DNA from: an uncultured bacterium
Lineage (GTDB): Bacteria > Bacillota > Clostridia > Lachnospirales > Lachnospiraceae
Direction of reading: 5' to 3'
Assembly (NCBI GenBank): GCA_947643145.1
Contig: CANRVD010000017.1
Coordinates: forward strand, 1 to 45,413
Length of the DNA: 45,413 bases
The position numbers were made by a program, and so were the translations under genes. Below the pieces are notes generated by a model. The model was not told where the DNA came from. It saw only the letters and a program-made list of their open reading frames with translations, and searched no databases. Shown piece after piece: positions 34,658 to 43,139 of this stretch (the stretch's first letter is position 1; the number at the start of each line of letters is the position of its first letter).

Positions 34658-35968
34658 TTATAGATATTTTTTGTATTCCTGCACTCCCTCTTCATCTTCA
34701 ACACTTTTATATAATGAATAAATCCTCTCACGGATAGGAGAAACATCATTCGCAGCCACCCACTGTGCAAACTGTTCTTTTATAATTTTTTTATTATACT
34801 TTACATGTTCAATTAAATTCCTTCCTCTGTCCGCATCCGCCCTCAGCCATAGTTTCTCCGCTTTCCGACACCAGTGAATGGAACGGTATATATCACCATA
34901 AATTCTATATTCCATTCGCGCCAAAAAAAGATATGTCTTGTAAAGATATTCTACCTCCATTGGACGTAAAACATTTTCCTGAGCCTTATTTGACAAAATA
35001 GAGATAAACTTTAAAAAAGTGACTCTCGCCCTGTGTTCTTCCCTTAAGGTATATTGGCAGCTTCCCATATGATAAATAGCCCGATAATATAAAGGATTAA
35101 TTTTAACTGCATTATTAAAACAATTAAATGCTCTTTTATAATCCCCTATATGATTCTTATAGATATATCCTATTTTATACCATGCAAAAGCATTATACGA
35201 ATGGTCTGTTACAAGCAGATAATACCGTAAAGCATCATCATATTTTTCTAACAAATCTCCATTGATTTGAGCAATCAATAATACTAAAGAATCCCACCTG
35301 CCATCTGCCTGCGCCTGTAACTCCTGTATTAAATCCAAAATACTATCCACATCATATAGAAATACTTTCTCCAACCGTTTACAATAATAATTATACTCAT
35401 ACGCTAAATAAGCCATTGCAAAATCAGCAAATAAACTATCTCCTTTTATTTCCTGGTTATTTGCTATTCTTCTAATACTTCTTATATAACGTGGACAAAA
35501 CTTCTTATAACTAACTATATCGGGAATAAAAAATCTAGTTCCTAAGAAAGTCTCCATAAGCAAATTATTATCATATATATGCGCTAACAATAATAAATCA
35601 CTCAATCCTCTGTTAAATTCCTCGTAATCTTCTGCCAGACAACCAATTATTTTCTTTAATATCCATAATTTTGATGATTCCTCATTATATATAACTACTT
35701 TTTCTCCATAAATATTTTCTACCGTTTCCGATATCAAAAATATTCCTTCGATTCTCACATACGGATATAATTTCTCTTGCTCTAACTTATCCCTTATAAT
35801 AAAAATATTTATTATATCTTCATTCTCTTTATCATATACATATTTATCCTCTTCATCCACTCGAAAAACTCTCTCATGAACATAAATTCCTATCATACGG
35901 AAAAAAATCAAAAAATATGTTGAAAAACATATTTCTGTATTGAAATAAGTTAAGCGTATATCTTTCAT
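34658..35968 (-). CDS. TPR-repeat protein of unknown function (436 aa)
   Basis: The central part has tetratricopeptide-like helical pairs: AFAWYKIGYIYKNHIGDYKR (about residues 265-285) and AFNCFNNAVKINPLYYRAIYHMGSCQYT fit the W-x-x-x-G-x-x-x and A-x-x-x-A-x-x-x-x-P pattern, with weaker repeats on either side. The N-terminal 150 residues show no known domain. There is no signal peptide or catalytic motif. AGGAAGGAAATGTA precedes the ATG. It lies between phage replication-type genes but is longer and less compactly placed than they are, so it may be an accessory (host-interaction) gene. Confidence 0.7.
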   Translation of the reverse strand: MKDIRLTYFNTEICFSTYFLIFFRMIGIYVHERVFRVDEEDKYVYDKENEDIINIFIIRDKLEQEKLYPYVRIEGIFLISETVENIYGEKVVIYNEESSKLWILKKIIGCLAEDYEEFNRGLSDLLLLAHIYDNNLLMETFLGTRFFIPDIVSYKKFCPRYIRSIRRIANNQEIKGDSLFADFAMAYLAYEYNYYCKRLEKVFLYDVDSILDLIQELQAQADGRWDSLVLLIAQINGDLLEKYDDALRYYLLVTDHSYNAFAWYKIGYIYKNHIGDYKRAFNCFNNAVKINPLYYRAIYHMGSCQYTLREEHRARVTFLKFISILSNKAQENVLRPMEVEYLYKTYLFLARMEYRIYGDIYRSIHWCRKAEKLWLRADADRGRNLIEHVKYNKKIIKEQFAQWVAANDVSPIRERIYSLYKSVEDEEGVQEYKKYL

Positions 35969-36084
35969 TACATTTCCTTCCTATAATGATATATTATTCC
36001 ATTTCTAATTGACATCATAAAACATACTGTTTTGCAAATTTATGGTTATATATAATTTCTGCTTTATTAATTAACTTGCCATAA

Positions 36085-36441
36085 TCATTTACTCTCCTCT
36101 GTTTTCTTAATGCCAATCTTTCTGAACATTGTATGAAATGAAGCATTAATTTTTTTAATAATTGGTTCATATACTTTGCTACAATTTTTTTGATAAAATG
36201 GAGGATAACAACCATTCGTTCCATAACTATACGCATTAATTTTGACATTGCCTGAATTTAAATCAATAATAATTTCTCCGTCAACAGTTGTCGTTTTATG
36301 ATATTGTAACACTGGGAACCTTATAGAATAAAAATCACCTTCCGAGTCACCTATAAGTTTATTATGGCGAAAACCATTACTTTTTAGTTCCTTCTTATTC
36401 GGATTTGGCAAAATGTATTCTTTACTAATCAACATTTCCAT
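36085..36441 (-). CDS. Uncharacterised phage protein (118 aa)
   Basis: The ATG, preceded by AAAGGAG at about 10 nt, overlaps the end of nrdG by 13 bp. The product has a central beta-rich segment (SIRFPVLQYHKTTTVDGEII, IDLNSGNVKINAYSYG) and a basic C-terminal end; no family is recognised. A second frame overlapping its 3' half (36015-36248) has no ribosome site and is not taken as a gene. Confidence 0.6.
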   Translation of the reverse strand: MEMLISKEYILPNPNKKELKSNGFRHNKLIGDSEGDFYSIRFPVLQYHKTTTVDGEIIIDLNSGNVKINAYSYGTNGCYPPFYQKNCSKVYEPIIKKINASFHTMFRKIGIKKTEESK

Positions 36442-36989
36442 AGCACAATTTCTCCTTTCCTTAGAGATTTCATAACATCTATGAGTCTTTGATTTCTACT
36501 CCCTCTATATGGTAGTGTGATATCACGCTGCGAATCTATGTATTGACCGTCAACTAAAATATTGCACTGTTTTACAATGTTTTGTATTCTAATTTGAAAT
36601 ATACTATATGAATTCCACGGTTTTCCATATAAATCCGTTCCATGAATGCCAGGCTCCCATATATCCTCCCATGTAAACCCTGTATATAACCAAATAGATT
36701 TTTGTGGGCATGAAAGACGAAATTCATTGACCAAATCTAAGACATCATTAAGATTATTTTCAAAAAGCGGATCGCCTCCTGTCAGTGTCAGCCCTGAAAT
36801 ATAATCTTTGTCCAATTCTCTGAACAATTCTTCTTTCGCTTGTTCATCAAATGGAATACCGCTATTAGCGTTCCATGTTTGAGGGTTCTGACATCCTTTG
36901 CATTTATGGGAACAGCCTGAGAGCCATAGTACAACTCTCAGACCTTCTCCGTTATTCATATCTGGATAAGTTAAATTATGATAATTCAT
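36429..36989 (-). CDS. nrdG: Anaerobic ribonucleotide reductase activating protein
   Basis: The 186-aa radical-SAM enzyme has the cluster motif CSHKCKGC (CxxxCxxC) in LWLSGCSHKCKGCQNPQTWN and the SAM-binding GGDP in LTLTGGDPLFENN. It cuts S-adenosylmethionine to create the glycyl radical on NrdD. Its ATG overlaps the nrdD stop by one base (TAATG), so both are made together. The enzyme works only without oxygen, in agreement with an anaerobic host. Confidence 0.95.
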   Translation of the reverse strand: MNYHNLTYPDMNNGEGLRVVLWLSGCSHKCKGCQNPQTWNANSGIPFDEQAKEELFRELDKDYISGLTLTGGDPLFENNLNDVLDLVNEFRLSCPQKSIWLYTGFTWEDIWEPGIHGTDLYGKPWNSYSIFQIRIQNIVKQCNILVDGQYIDSQRDITLPYRGSRNQRLIDVMKSLRKGEIVLWKC

Positions 36990-37948
36990 TACATTGACAC
37001 CCTATCTTTAATTTCTGCATTCTTTGCCTCATTATATCTCGTTTCACCATGAACCCTAGTAAATCCAAGATAACCATTCATCCGATCAATCTTTGTTATC
37101 TTACTTCTTCCACATTTAGGACATACATCCATTTCTATTTGCTGATACCCACAATCTTCACAATAACATAATGCTAAATTTACTCCCTCATAAAATCCTT
37201 TCTCCATTGCACGAAGAATTAATGTCTTCATTGCTTCTATATTGTAATTAAGATTATATCTACAATATTGAATCTCTCCACCTTTAAAATATGGATAAAA
37301 TTTTTCTTCTTTGTCTTGTTTTTCAATGGGAGACATCTGCTCAGATACATGACAATGAAAACTATTGCTTACATAGGGCTTATCAGACACATTTTCAATG
37401 ATTCCGTATACTTTACGGAACTGTTCTATTTGTAGTCCACACAAACTTTCTGCTGGGGTTCCGTAGATAGCATATAGAATATGATCTTCTTCTTTGATTC
37501 TATCTATATATTTTTGGATGTATTGCATTACCTCTAATGCAAATTCGCCATCTTCGCGAATAGATTTGCCATTATATAGTCTCTGCAACTCATTTAGAGC
37601 TGTAATACCATAACTCATAGTCATTGGTTGAAGAATAGATTTAATCTTTTCTTCGGGTTGTAAATGTCCACCATACAATCCACCTTCACAGAAAGCTACT
37701 GGATTTACACTTGCCCTCAATTCTCCAATATAGTCATAGGTGCGTTTATGCAGTCCTCTAATAAGTTCAAGATAATATTCTAAGACCTCATAGAAATCTT
37801 TTGATTCTTGTCTTGATTTCGCCAATATCATCGGCAAATGAAGAGAAACAACACCCAGATTACATCTTCCTTCAAATACTGGCTTATCATTTTCATCTAG
37901 TGAATGCATACCACCTTTTTCATACCAAGGTGATAGAAATGCCCTACA
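36989..37948 (-). CDS. nrdD: Anaerobic ribonucleoside-triphosphate reductase, exon 2 (C-terminal part)
   Basis: Exon 2 starts with codon TGT at 37946-37948 (CRAFLSPWYEKGG...) directly after a group I intron, giving the conserved ...SPMG-CRAFLSPW... once spliced. It carries the C-terminal zinc site (CYCEDCGYQQIEMDVCPKCG, four Cys) and the glycyl-radical region RMNGYLGFTR close to the end; the Cys often found before that Gly is Asn here. An ATG at 37949-37951 formed at the intron end opens the same frame but lies within the splice junction and is not needed. With exon 1 the protein is about 719 aa, the usual class III length. Confidence 0.92.
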   Translation of the reverse strand, partial: CRAFLSPWYEKGGMHSLDENDKPVFEGRCNLGVVSLHLPMILAKSRQESKDFYEVLEYYLELIRGLHKRTYDYIGELRASVNPVAFCEGGLYGGHLQPEEKIKSILQPMTMSYGITALNELQRLYNGKSIREDGEFALEVMQYIQKYIDRIKEEDHILYAIYGTPAESLCGLQIEQFRKVYGIIENVSDKPYVSNSFHCHVSEQMSPIEKQDKEEKFYPYFKGGEIQYCRYNLNYNIEAMKTLILRAMEKGFYEGVNLALCYCEDCGYQQIEMDVCPKCGRSKITKIDRMNGYLGFTRVHGETRYNEAKNAEIKDRVSM

Positions 37949-38224
37949 CATGTTTATTGGTTATCACTAACCACACTGACTAGCTTTTCCCTCTGAGGTG
38001 TCCTCCTCCTCTTCATCGGGCGGTATCTTTGGAAATGGTGCTTATCTCCATTTCTACACGGCTACACTCATCACCGTTAGTCGATTGACCTTTTTTTATA
38101 AAGGCACAGCTTCATCTATGGTACTAACGAATTTCTTCTCCCATAGACCTATCTGTTAGCAACTTTAAAGTCACACCTGTTAAGCAACAGTTAAATACCG
38201 TTTTACATGGGCTGATTTGCACTT
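37949..38224 (-). ncRNA. 276-nt ORF-less group I intron in nrdD
   Basis: The intron separates codons GGT (Gly) and TGT (Cys) of the conserved PMGCRAF motif. The upstream exon ends ATGGGT, which pairs perfectly with GCCCAT at 38207-38212 in the intron (P1), including the required U-G pair at the splice site. The intron ends in G, as group I introns do. GACTA (38078-38082) and TAGTC (37978-37982) on the minus strand could form P7. No homing endonuclease frame fits inside. If unspliced, exon 1 would read 14 more codons and stop at 38180. Confidence 0.88.
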
Positions 38225-39424
38225 ACCCATAGGACTTACTACTCTACCATATTTTTTATACATTTCAGGCACGTATCCATTCCCTGTTAATGACAACCAA
38301 TCAGGATACATGGTCTTACTACTACATTCTATACCAGCATTAAATACATCTGCATTTGGATATAGCTTACTTCCATCTCCATGCAAATTCTTGTCATACA
38401 AAAATACAATCTTAGGAAATAGCACAGGACGTTTAAATCCTTTCTTTCCTTGACCTTCTCTATGTACATTTAGCAATGTAATAGCTGCCATTTTGCCAAA
38501 TTTATCTGTTGCTAATCCAATAGTCATCGTAACAAAAGGATAATCCCCTCGGCTGGAACCGACCGTATTTAATTTATATTCAATCCCTTGCCACCCCTGC
38601 TCAAAATCACGATGTATCTTATTCATTACCCATTCTTCAGCACTGGAAGTATTAGTTATTTCAGTTTCATTATCTTTTTCAATATATCCACATACATCTG
38701 CATATTCTTTTCTATATTTCCAATATGATTTTTCTGCATATGGTGAAAGAATCTTGTCCACTTCTGGAACCGTAAACCCTCCATACTGTTGTGCTGCTGT
38801 GGAAAGAATGATATCGCCCATAACATCAAATGCTGTATCAAGAGAATTAGGTTCGTTGTACCAAACATTCCCCATTTCAAATCCACCTTGCATGATCTCC
38901 CCAACTCTAAAAAGGCAACAATTGAAAGAATCAAGCCTTGCACTTCTATCATGAATATAAATATATCCATCTTTCATTGCTTGCTTTTCATTCAATGTAA
39001 GGAAAAACTTTTTATACAGTTCTCCATTTAATTCGTTATAAATAAGACTTCTTTTCGTTGCAACCAAGGCAGAATCCGTGTTCGCATTACTCTTATCCCC
39101 TATATATCTGATTGCCTGACTTCTCTCATATACCTTGTCCATCATATGTACAAAATCTTTTTTATAATTTCTATATTCTTTATACATTTTTGCAACTAAT
39201 GGATAGTGTTCCTCAAGAACAGATTCTACAATATTGTGCATCTCATAAATCTCTGTATCTTCTAAATCATTCTCAACTAATTTATCCCATACAACATTAC
39301 AAATGATTTGATAATCTTTATCATTAAGATCTATCATTGCTCTTTTAGCTGCTTTATTACAAGCATTTATAATTTTTTGTTCATCATATTTCTCTAAAGT
39401 TCCATCCTTTTTAATTATCTGCAA
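38225..39424 (-). CDS. nrdD: Anaerobic ribonucleoside-triphosphate reductase, exon 1 (N-terminal part)
   Basis: NrdD reduces NTPs to dNTPs with a glycyl radical. Exon 1 contains the N-terminal ATP-cone (LQIIKKDGTLEKYDEQKIIN ... KMYKEYRNYKKDF), then KRSLIYNELNGELYKKFFLT, IYIHDRSARLDSFNCCLFRV and FNAGIECSSKTMYPDW, which hold active-site and allosteric segments. The start is placed at the TTG at 39424 (AGGAGG 9 nt upstream), because the frame's first ATG at 39442 would contain that ribosome site in its own codons. The exon ends at 38225 after SPMG, at the P1 helix of the intron. Confidence 0.92.
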
Positions 39425-39438
39425 TAACACATTCCTCC

Positions 39439-39627
39439 TCATTTATGCAATTGATAAATACATCCGCTTATAAAACCAATGAATCCTAAAACAAAATAAA
39501 AATGACTTGTTGTAAGTTCACACTGGTTTACAAGTGGCTGTAAAAAAACTTCAATACAAATTTTATCAACGTCAAATTGAACTAATATCCATGCAACAAT
39601 CAATCCTTCTACTAATCCACTTAACAA
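39439..39627 (-). CDS. Small phage membrane protein (62 aa)
   Basis: Two hydrophobic helices (GLVEGLIVAWILVQF and FYFVLGFIGFISGCIY) with a short polar loop suggest a two-pass membrane protein. It starts with TTG, with GGAG about 6 nt upstream, and its end abuts nrdD. It could be holin-like by topology, but its position in a nucleotide-metabolism block argues against a lysis role; function is unknown. Confidence 0.6.
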   Translation of the reverse strand: MLSGLVEGLIVAWILVQFDVDKICIEVFLQPLVNQCELTTSHFYFVLGFIGFISGCIYQLHK

Positions 39628-39662
39628 TTACTTCTCCTTTCCCCAGCCAATGAAACAGGCAT

Positions 39663-39917
39663 TTAATCCTCAATCAAAGTTTTGAATTTATCAATAATTC
39701 TTTCATTATGAACCTTTGTTTTATTTAAGTCATCCTCTGTAGACTGTAACTTTTCTTTTACTTCGCATATTTCACTGATATTTGCAGCAATTTCTTCATT
39801 AACATTCAACAACTGGTTTATAGTAGATGTAACAATATCTAATGCCCTACTTGATTTTACTCTTAATTCTTCTAACTTTCTCTGTTTTGTTTCAATAATA
39901 TTTTTTGTTATAGCCAT
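39663..39917 (-). CDS. Small coiled-coil phage protein (84 aa)
   Basis: An AAGGAG ribosome site precedes the ATG. The product is almost wholly helical with heptad-like spacing (LEELRVKSSRALDIVTSTIN, EEIAANISEICEVKEKLQST, EDDLNKTKVHNERIIDKFKT), so it probably forms a coiled-coil oligomer. No family is recognised. Confidence 0.6.
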   Translation of the reverse strand: MAITKNIIETKQRKLEELRVKSSRALDIVTSTINQLLNVNEEIAANISEICEVKEKLQSTEDDLNKTKVHNERIIDKFKTLIED

Positions 39918-40023
39918 ATCTTAATCTCCTTTTCATCAACAATTTTTATTCATCTATAATTGATAACTTCAATAACATATGTATCCATAAGTAAATTCCC
40001 CTTTCTATATTTATCTAAAATTG

Positions 40024-40413
40024 CTATTTAAATCTTTTCATATTATTTACAATCTTTATTCTTTTTGAAATATGTTCATTACGTAATCGTTCAAGAGTAT
40101 CAATAATATCTTCAAGCAATTCAATATATCTGTTATACTGTTTAATCATTGATTGATGGTATTTATAATCAACTTTTTGTCCTGCAATTTTACGTCCGGT
40201 TTTAATATCAAAAGTATCAGGCGAATATGCAACTGCTTCACTTTTAAAATATGGGTTAGATGAACCTTTTCTACCAAACATAAAATCAATTCTATTTAAA
40301 ATAAATGCACATTTTTTACTCATATTTGAAATTTCATCAATGATAGAATGTTTTTCTTCCATCATTGCAATAACTTTATTCTTTTCTGGGATATCAATAA
40401 ATTTTTTCTTCAT
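40024..40413 (-). CDS. Uncharacterised helical phage protein (129 aa)
   Basis: The start is taken at the ATG at 40413 (MKKKFIDIPEKNKV), which has GGAGAAAG upstream; an ATG five codons earlier contains that site. The protein is Lys-rich and mostly helical, with a central segment AVAYSPDTFDIKTGRKIAGQ that looks like a loop or beta-hairpin. No domain is recognised. The gap after it (39918-40023) holds only a possible 12-codon frame. Confidence 0.6.
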   Translation of the reverse strand: MKKKFIDIPEKNKVIAMMEEKHSIIDEISNMSKKCAFILNRIDFMFGRKGSSNPYFKSEAVAYSPDTFDIKTGRKIAGQKVDYKYHQSMIKQYNRYIELLEDIIDTLERLRNEHISKRIKIVNNMKRFK

Positions 40414-40440
40414 ATATACTTTCTCCATTTATAAATTTTT

Positions 40441-40472
40441 GTTACTCCACTATAAAATTTAAATGGAGTAAC
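40441..40472. repeat. Hairpin between the SPFH gene and the 129-aa gene
   Basis: GTTACTCCA (40441-40449) and TGGAGTAAC (40464-40472) are perfect 9-bp arms around an AT-rich 14-nt loop. There is no T-tract on the minus strand, so it is not a clear terminator. It lies close upstream of the ribosome site of the next gene and could affect its translation or mRNA stability. Confidence 0.5.
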
Positions 40473-40503
40473 TATTGTTATTTTAATATAGGTATAAGTT
40501 ATT

Positions 40504-41448
40504 CTATTTTGATATAACAGTATCAGCACCTTTGACAGTTACCCAGCCATGCTTTAATCTAGCTTCTGCTAACTTATTTTCAACAAGTTTATCTGTAATA
40601 CTATTGGATACTTTCTTATTTGCCTCTGCCTCTGCTTCTGCTGCAATCTTCAAAGCATCTGCTTCAGCCTGTGCTGTTGTCTTTTTAACAGTTGCATCGG
40701 CTTCAGCTTTCTCTATATTCTTTTTATTTTCAATCTGTTGCTTTTCATAATCCATCTGAGCTTGTTGCTTTTTTGCAATTTTATCATCATATTCTTTGTC
40801 AAATTCTGCTCCGTCAATAATAACTTTATTAATATGAATAACCCCTTCTCCATATTTTTCATCAAGAGACTTCTGTATATTTTCCTGCGCTTTCGGTTCT
40901 AATATACTTCTGTTAGTAACATCTGTTGGTGTCAGTGTTTTTGATGATGTTTTTATCGCTGAAGCAACAAGTGATTCACTAACAAGATTGTCTTTATAAT
41001 CAGCTACATTTGCAAAAATCCACGCTGACTTTTTTGAATTAATCTGATATGTAACTGTAATACCTTTAAAAATTACTGCATTTCTTTCACTTGTTTCAGA
41101 AGATATTTTATTTTTATCGAAAATAATATCCTGCTGTTTATTATTTACTTTTTCAATCCCTTGTACAAATGGTATCTTTAAGTTAAAACCGTTAGACATC
41201 GTTTTTCGTGATACCTGTCCAAATGTTGTTTTTACCCCTGTATATCCAGTAGGGATTATCACGAAACTAAAAGCAAAAATAAATAATATAATACCAATAA
41301 TGGCACAAAATATATTACTTTTATAGCCTTTATATTTATTTCCTGAATCTTCTTCTGATGACATATTACTATCATGATACTTTTTAACACCAAAAACAAT
41401 TGCTAAAATAACTACTAATATTCCTAAAGATCCTACAAAAAAATTCAT
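40504..41448 (-). CDS. SPFH/prohibitin-like membrane protein
   Basis: The 314-aa protein has two N-terminal membrane helices (about residues 3-20 and 46-67), then an SPFH (Band 7) domain: VIIPTGYTGVKTTFGQVSRK, GFNLKIPFVQGIEKVNNKQQ, ERNAVIFKGITVTYQI. It is followed by a long Ala/Glu/Lys coiled-coil (KKQQAQMDYEKQQIENKKNI, EADATVKKTTAQAEADALKI), as in HflK/HflC, prohibitin and flotillin. Such proteins assemble into large membrane cages that organise proteases or lipid domains. In a phage it could protect phage proteins from host proteases or act in superinfection exclusion; that is inference. Confidence 0.88.
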   Translation of the reverse strand: MNFFVGSLGILVVILAIVFGVKKYHDSNMSSEEDSGNKYKGYKSNIFCAIIGIILFIFAFSFVIIPTGYTGVKTTFGQVSRKTMSNGFNLKIPFVQGIEKVNNKQQDIIFDKNKISSETSERNAVIFKGITVTYQINSKKSAWIFANVADYKDNLVSESLVASAIKTSSKTLTPTDVTNRSILEPKAQENIQKSLDEKYGEGVIHINKVIIDGAEFDKEYDDKIAKKQQAQMDYEKQQIENKKNIEKAEADATVKKTTAQAEADALKIAAEAEAEANKKVSNSITDKLVENKLAEARLKHGWVTVKGADTVISK

Positions 41449-41473
41449 ATATTTACTCCTTTAATCAATTATT

Positions 41474-42028
41474 TTACGCTACATTTCTTATATACTTGTC
41501 ATATGTAGATTTAATTATCTCTGCTAATACAGATGGTTGTATTTCGCCATTATTCTTAAATACAAAGTCAACATACTCAGAAATACCAACAAAATCTTCT
41601 CTATCAGCAATTAATCTTCTTTGTGCTTCATCTATATTATCTTTTCTTTTCATAAGTCTGTCCCATATAACGTTTTCATCTGTATTAATATAGAAAGAAA
41701 CCGGATGAATATTTGTAAATTCCTTTAACTTTTTAAGTCCTACAGGGTTTGTCACAATCATCTTTTCAACGGATAAATCATGTAATGCTATACCATAATT
41801 CCATATTTCTCCATTGGATACTTTATATGATGCTGTTACTGCAAAGAATTTTTTCTTTTTAAGTTCTATAAAATCTCTTTCTGAAACAAAATGATATGAT
41901 TTATTATCTACTTCATTATCTCGCTGCGGGCGTGTTGTATACTCCAATACAGGTGACATTCCACATTTTTTCAAATATTTCTGAATTGTTGATTTCCCAC
42001 TACAAGATTTACCAACTAAAATCAGCAA
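41474..42028 (-). CDS. Guanylate-kinase-like nucleoside monophosphate kinase
   Basis: The 184-aa protein has a P-loop GKSCSGKST at the N-terminus and the guanylate kinase pattern LEYTTRPQRDNEVDNKSYHF (T-T-R-x-x-R), SERDFIELKKKKFF and VTNPVGLKKLKEF. It should phosphorylate GMP/dGMP or another monophosphate to supply DNA precursors. The start is TTG at 42028 with GGGAGG about 9 nt upstream. It fits the reductase, ThyX and dUTPase set of this phage. A broken P-loop relative lies at 43411. Confidence 0.85.
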   Translation of the reverse strand: MLILVGKSCSGKSTIQKYLKKCGMSPVLEYTTRPQRDNEVDNKSYHFVSERDFIELKKKKFFAVTASYKVSNGEIWNYGIALHDLSVEKMIVTNPVGLKKLKEFTNIHPVSFYINTDENVIWDRLMKRKDNIDEAQRRLIADREDFVGISEYVDFVFKNNGEIQPSVLAEIIKSTYDKYIRNVA

Positions 42029-42033
42029 CTATT

Positions 42034-42150
42034 CTATTCCTCCCGAAAACCTATAACTTTTCCATCATTTAAAATCACACACTTATTTTTCTTTTTATAC
42101 ATATCCAAGCAGTCTTCTATCGTTACTGCATCAAAATTAATTTTATTCAC
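42034..42150 (-). CDS. Tiny phage protein (38 aa)
   Basis: A 38-codon frame starts with GTG at 42150, preceded by AGGAAAGGAG at 7 nt, and ends just before the kinase gene, whose ribosome site lies at its 3' end. The product (INFDAVTIEDCLDMYKKKNK, then CVILNDGKVIGFREE) looks like a small alpha-beta unit. The spacing and ribosome sites support translation; function is unknown. Confidence 0.55.
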   Translation of the reverse strand: MNKINFDAVTIEDCLDMYKKKNKCVILNDGKVIGFREE

Positions 42151-42164
42151 AAAATACTCCTTTC

Positions 42165-42401
42165 CTAATTAATCACAAAATCTGATACATCATTTTTAAA
42201 ATCTTCGCCAGATTCTATATCTTTAATACAAACTGCAATAGGATATCTCAAGTCTAAACTTAGCACACCCATAATACTACTGCCGTCAACAATATAAGAT
42301 TTATCTTGGCTTTTAACAAAAATATCGCAATTGTAATTACTTGCAAAACGTACAAATTTTTTAACATTTTCTATTGCACTTAGCTTTACTAAGAATTCCA
42401 T
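42165..42401 (-). CDS. HPr-fold protein lacking the phospho-histidine (copy 1)
   Basis: The 78-aa length and the segments KKFVRFASNYNCDIFVKSQD and DGSSIMGVLSLDLRYPIAV line up with HPr of the sugar phosphotransferase system (ASKF-x-SDI and KSIMGVMSL). At the position of the active His of HARPA there is no His (aligns with Ala), so it cannot carry phosphate from Enzyme I. The Ser of SIMGV, the HPr-kinase site in real HPr, is kept. It may act as a decoy or a structural scaffold. AAAGGA precedes the ATG. Confidence 0.7.
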   Translation of the reverse strand: MEFLVKLSAIENVKKFVRFASNYNCDIFVKSQDKSYIVDGSSIMGVLSLDLRYPIAVCIKDIESGEDFKNDVSDFVIN

Positions 42402-42419
42402 ATGTAAAAAAAATCCTTT

Positions 42420-43130
42420 CTATCTGTAAACAAGTATTTTTACTATTCTTCCTTTAAATTTTTCACCTGCGTATGACACATCACCCATTAAATGAACTCT
42501 TTTAGATATATAATCCGTGTTAACTACAAACTCAACAACACTCCCATCATTATGAATCTTATGGTTATTGACTGTATCTTTATCTGCTTTGCTATCGGCA
42601 GTTATACATTTCAGAATGCGCTTTCTGCCATTATGCGATAACACTAAATCTATTTTTACTCCGATATTTTTTGTGTAGTAACTCCCAATAGCAATACAAT
42701 ATCTATTTCCTACCATCCAAACACCAGATTGGTAATCTAAATGATATTTCTCTTTTAATTTTCCTTGTGCCAACGAAGAATTGTCAGTTATCCTATTTGC
42801 ATCTTCATAAGACTTAAATGTTTTTGTACTTGGCGATGAATACGTTTTATATTTCTTTCTGCTTTTTCTCAAATATTTTCTACATATATACCTCTTCTGT
42901 TTCTTATAAGACACCATATACCACTTTTTGTTTATTTTTTTCAGAATCTTTACTTTATCATTCCAATAAACATGTCCAACAATTTTGCTTTTTACATTTG
43001 GTTTTGCTCTAATATTTATTGTTGTTTTAGCATATCTGTAATTACCTTCTGCACTTGACAGCATTGGGTTCGTGAATATTGAGAATAAAATAACTATAAT
43101 CAATGATCCACTTAGCACTCGCTTTTGAAT
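42420..43130 (-). CDS. Secreted SH3b-domain protein, probable ATT start
   Basis: The signal peptide (IVILFSIFTNPMLSSAEG) is followed by a bacterial SH3 domain (TTINIRAKPNVKSKIVGHVY, DKVKILKKINKKWYMVSYKK), a basic linker, and a C-terminal domain (DYQSGVWMVGNRYCIAIGSY, NNHKIHNDGSVVEFVV) also seen in secreted Clostridia proteins. Plausible starts are a GTG at 43118, which is 19 nt from GAGG, and an ATT at 43130, exactly 7 nt from GAGG. The ATT start adds QKR, giving the signal peptide its normal basic end. It probably acts at the cell wall, perhaps against superinfection. Confidence 0.75.
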   Translation of the reverse strand: MQKRVLSGSLIIVILFSIFTNPMLSSAEGNYRYAKTTINIRAKPNVKSKIVGHVYWNDKVKILKKINKKWYMVSYKKQKRYICRKYLRKSRKKYKTYSSPSTKTFKSYEDANRITDNSSLAQGKLKEKYHLDYQSGVWMVGNRYCIAIGSYYTKNIGVKIDLVLSHNGRKRILKCITADSKADKDTVNNHKIHNDGSVVEFVVNTDYISKRVHLMGDVSYAGEKFKGRIVKILVYR

Positions 43131-43139
43131 AAAATCACC

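Noticed and set aside
36015..36248. A 77-codon frame overlapping the 118-aa phage gene.
   Set aside because: Most of it lies inside the other gene in another frame and no ribosome site precedes its start.
37949..38224. NrdD read as two separate genes or as a frameshifted pseudogene.
   Set aside because: The exact codon junction, the P1 pairing with a U-G pair and the terminal G fit a group I intron better.
39950..39988. A 12-codon frame (MDTYVIEVINYR) in the gap downstream of the 129-aa phage gene, after a GGGG-type ribosome site.
   Set aside because: It is too short to support without expression data, although a leader peptide is possible.
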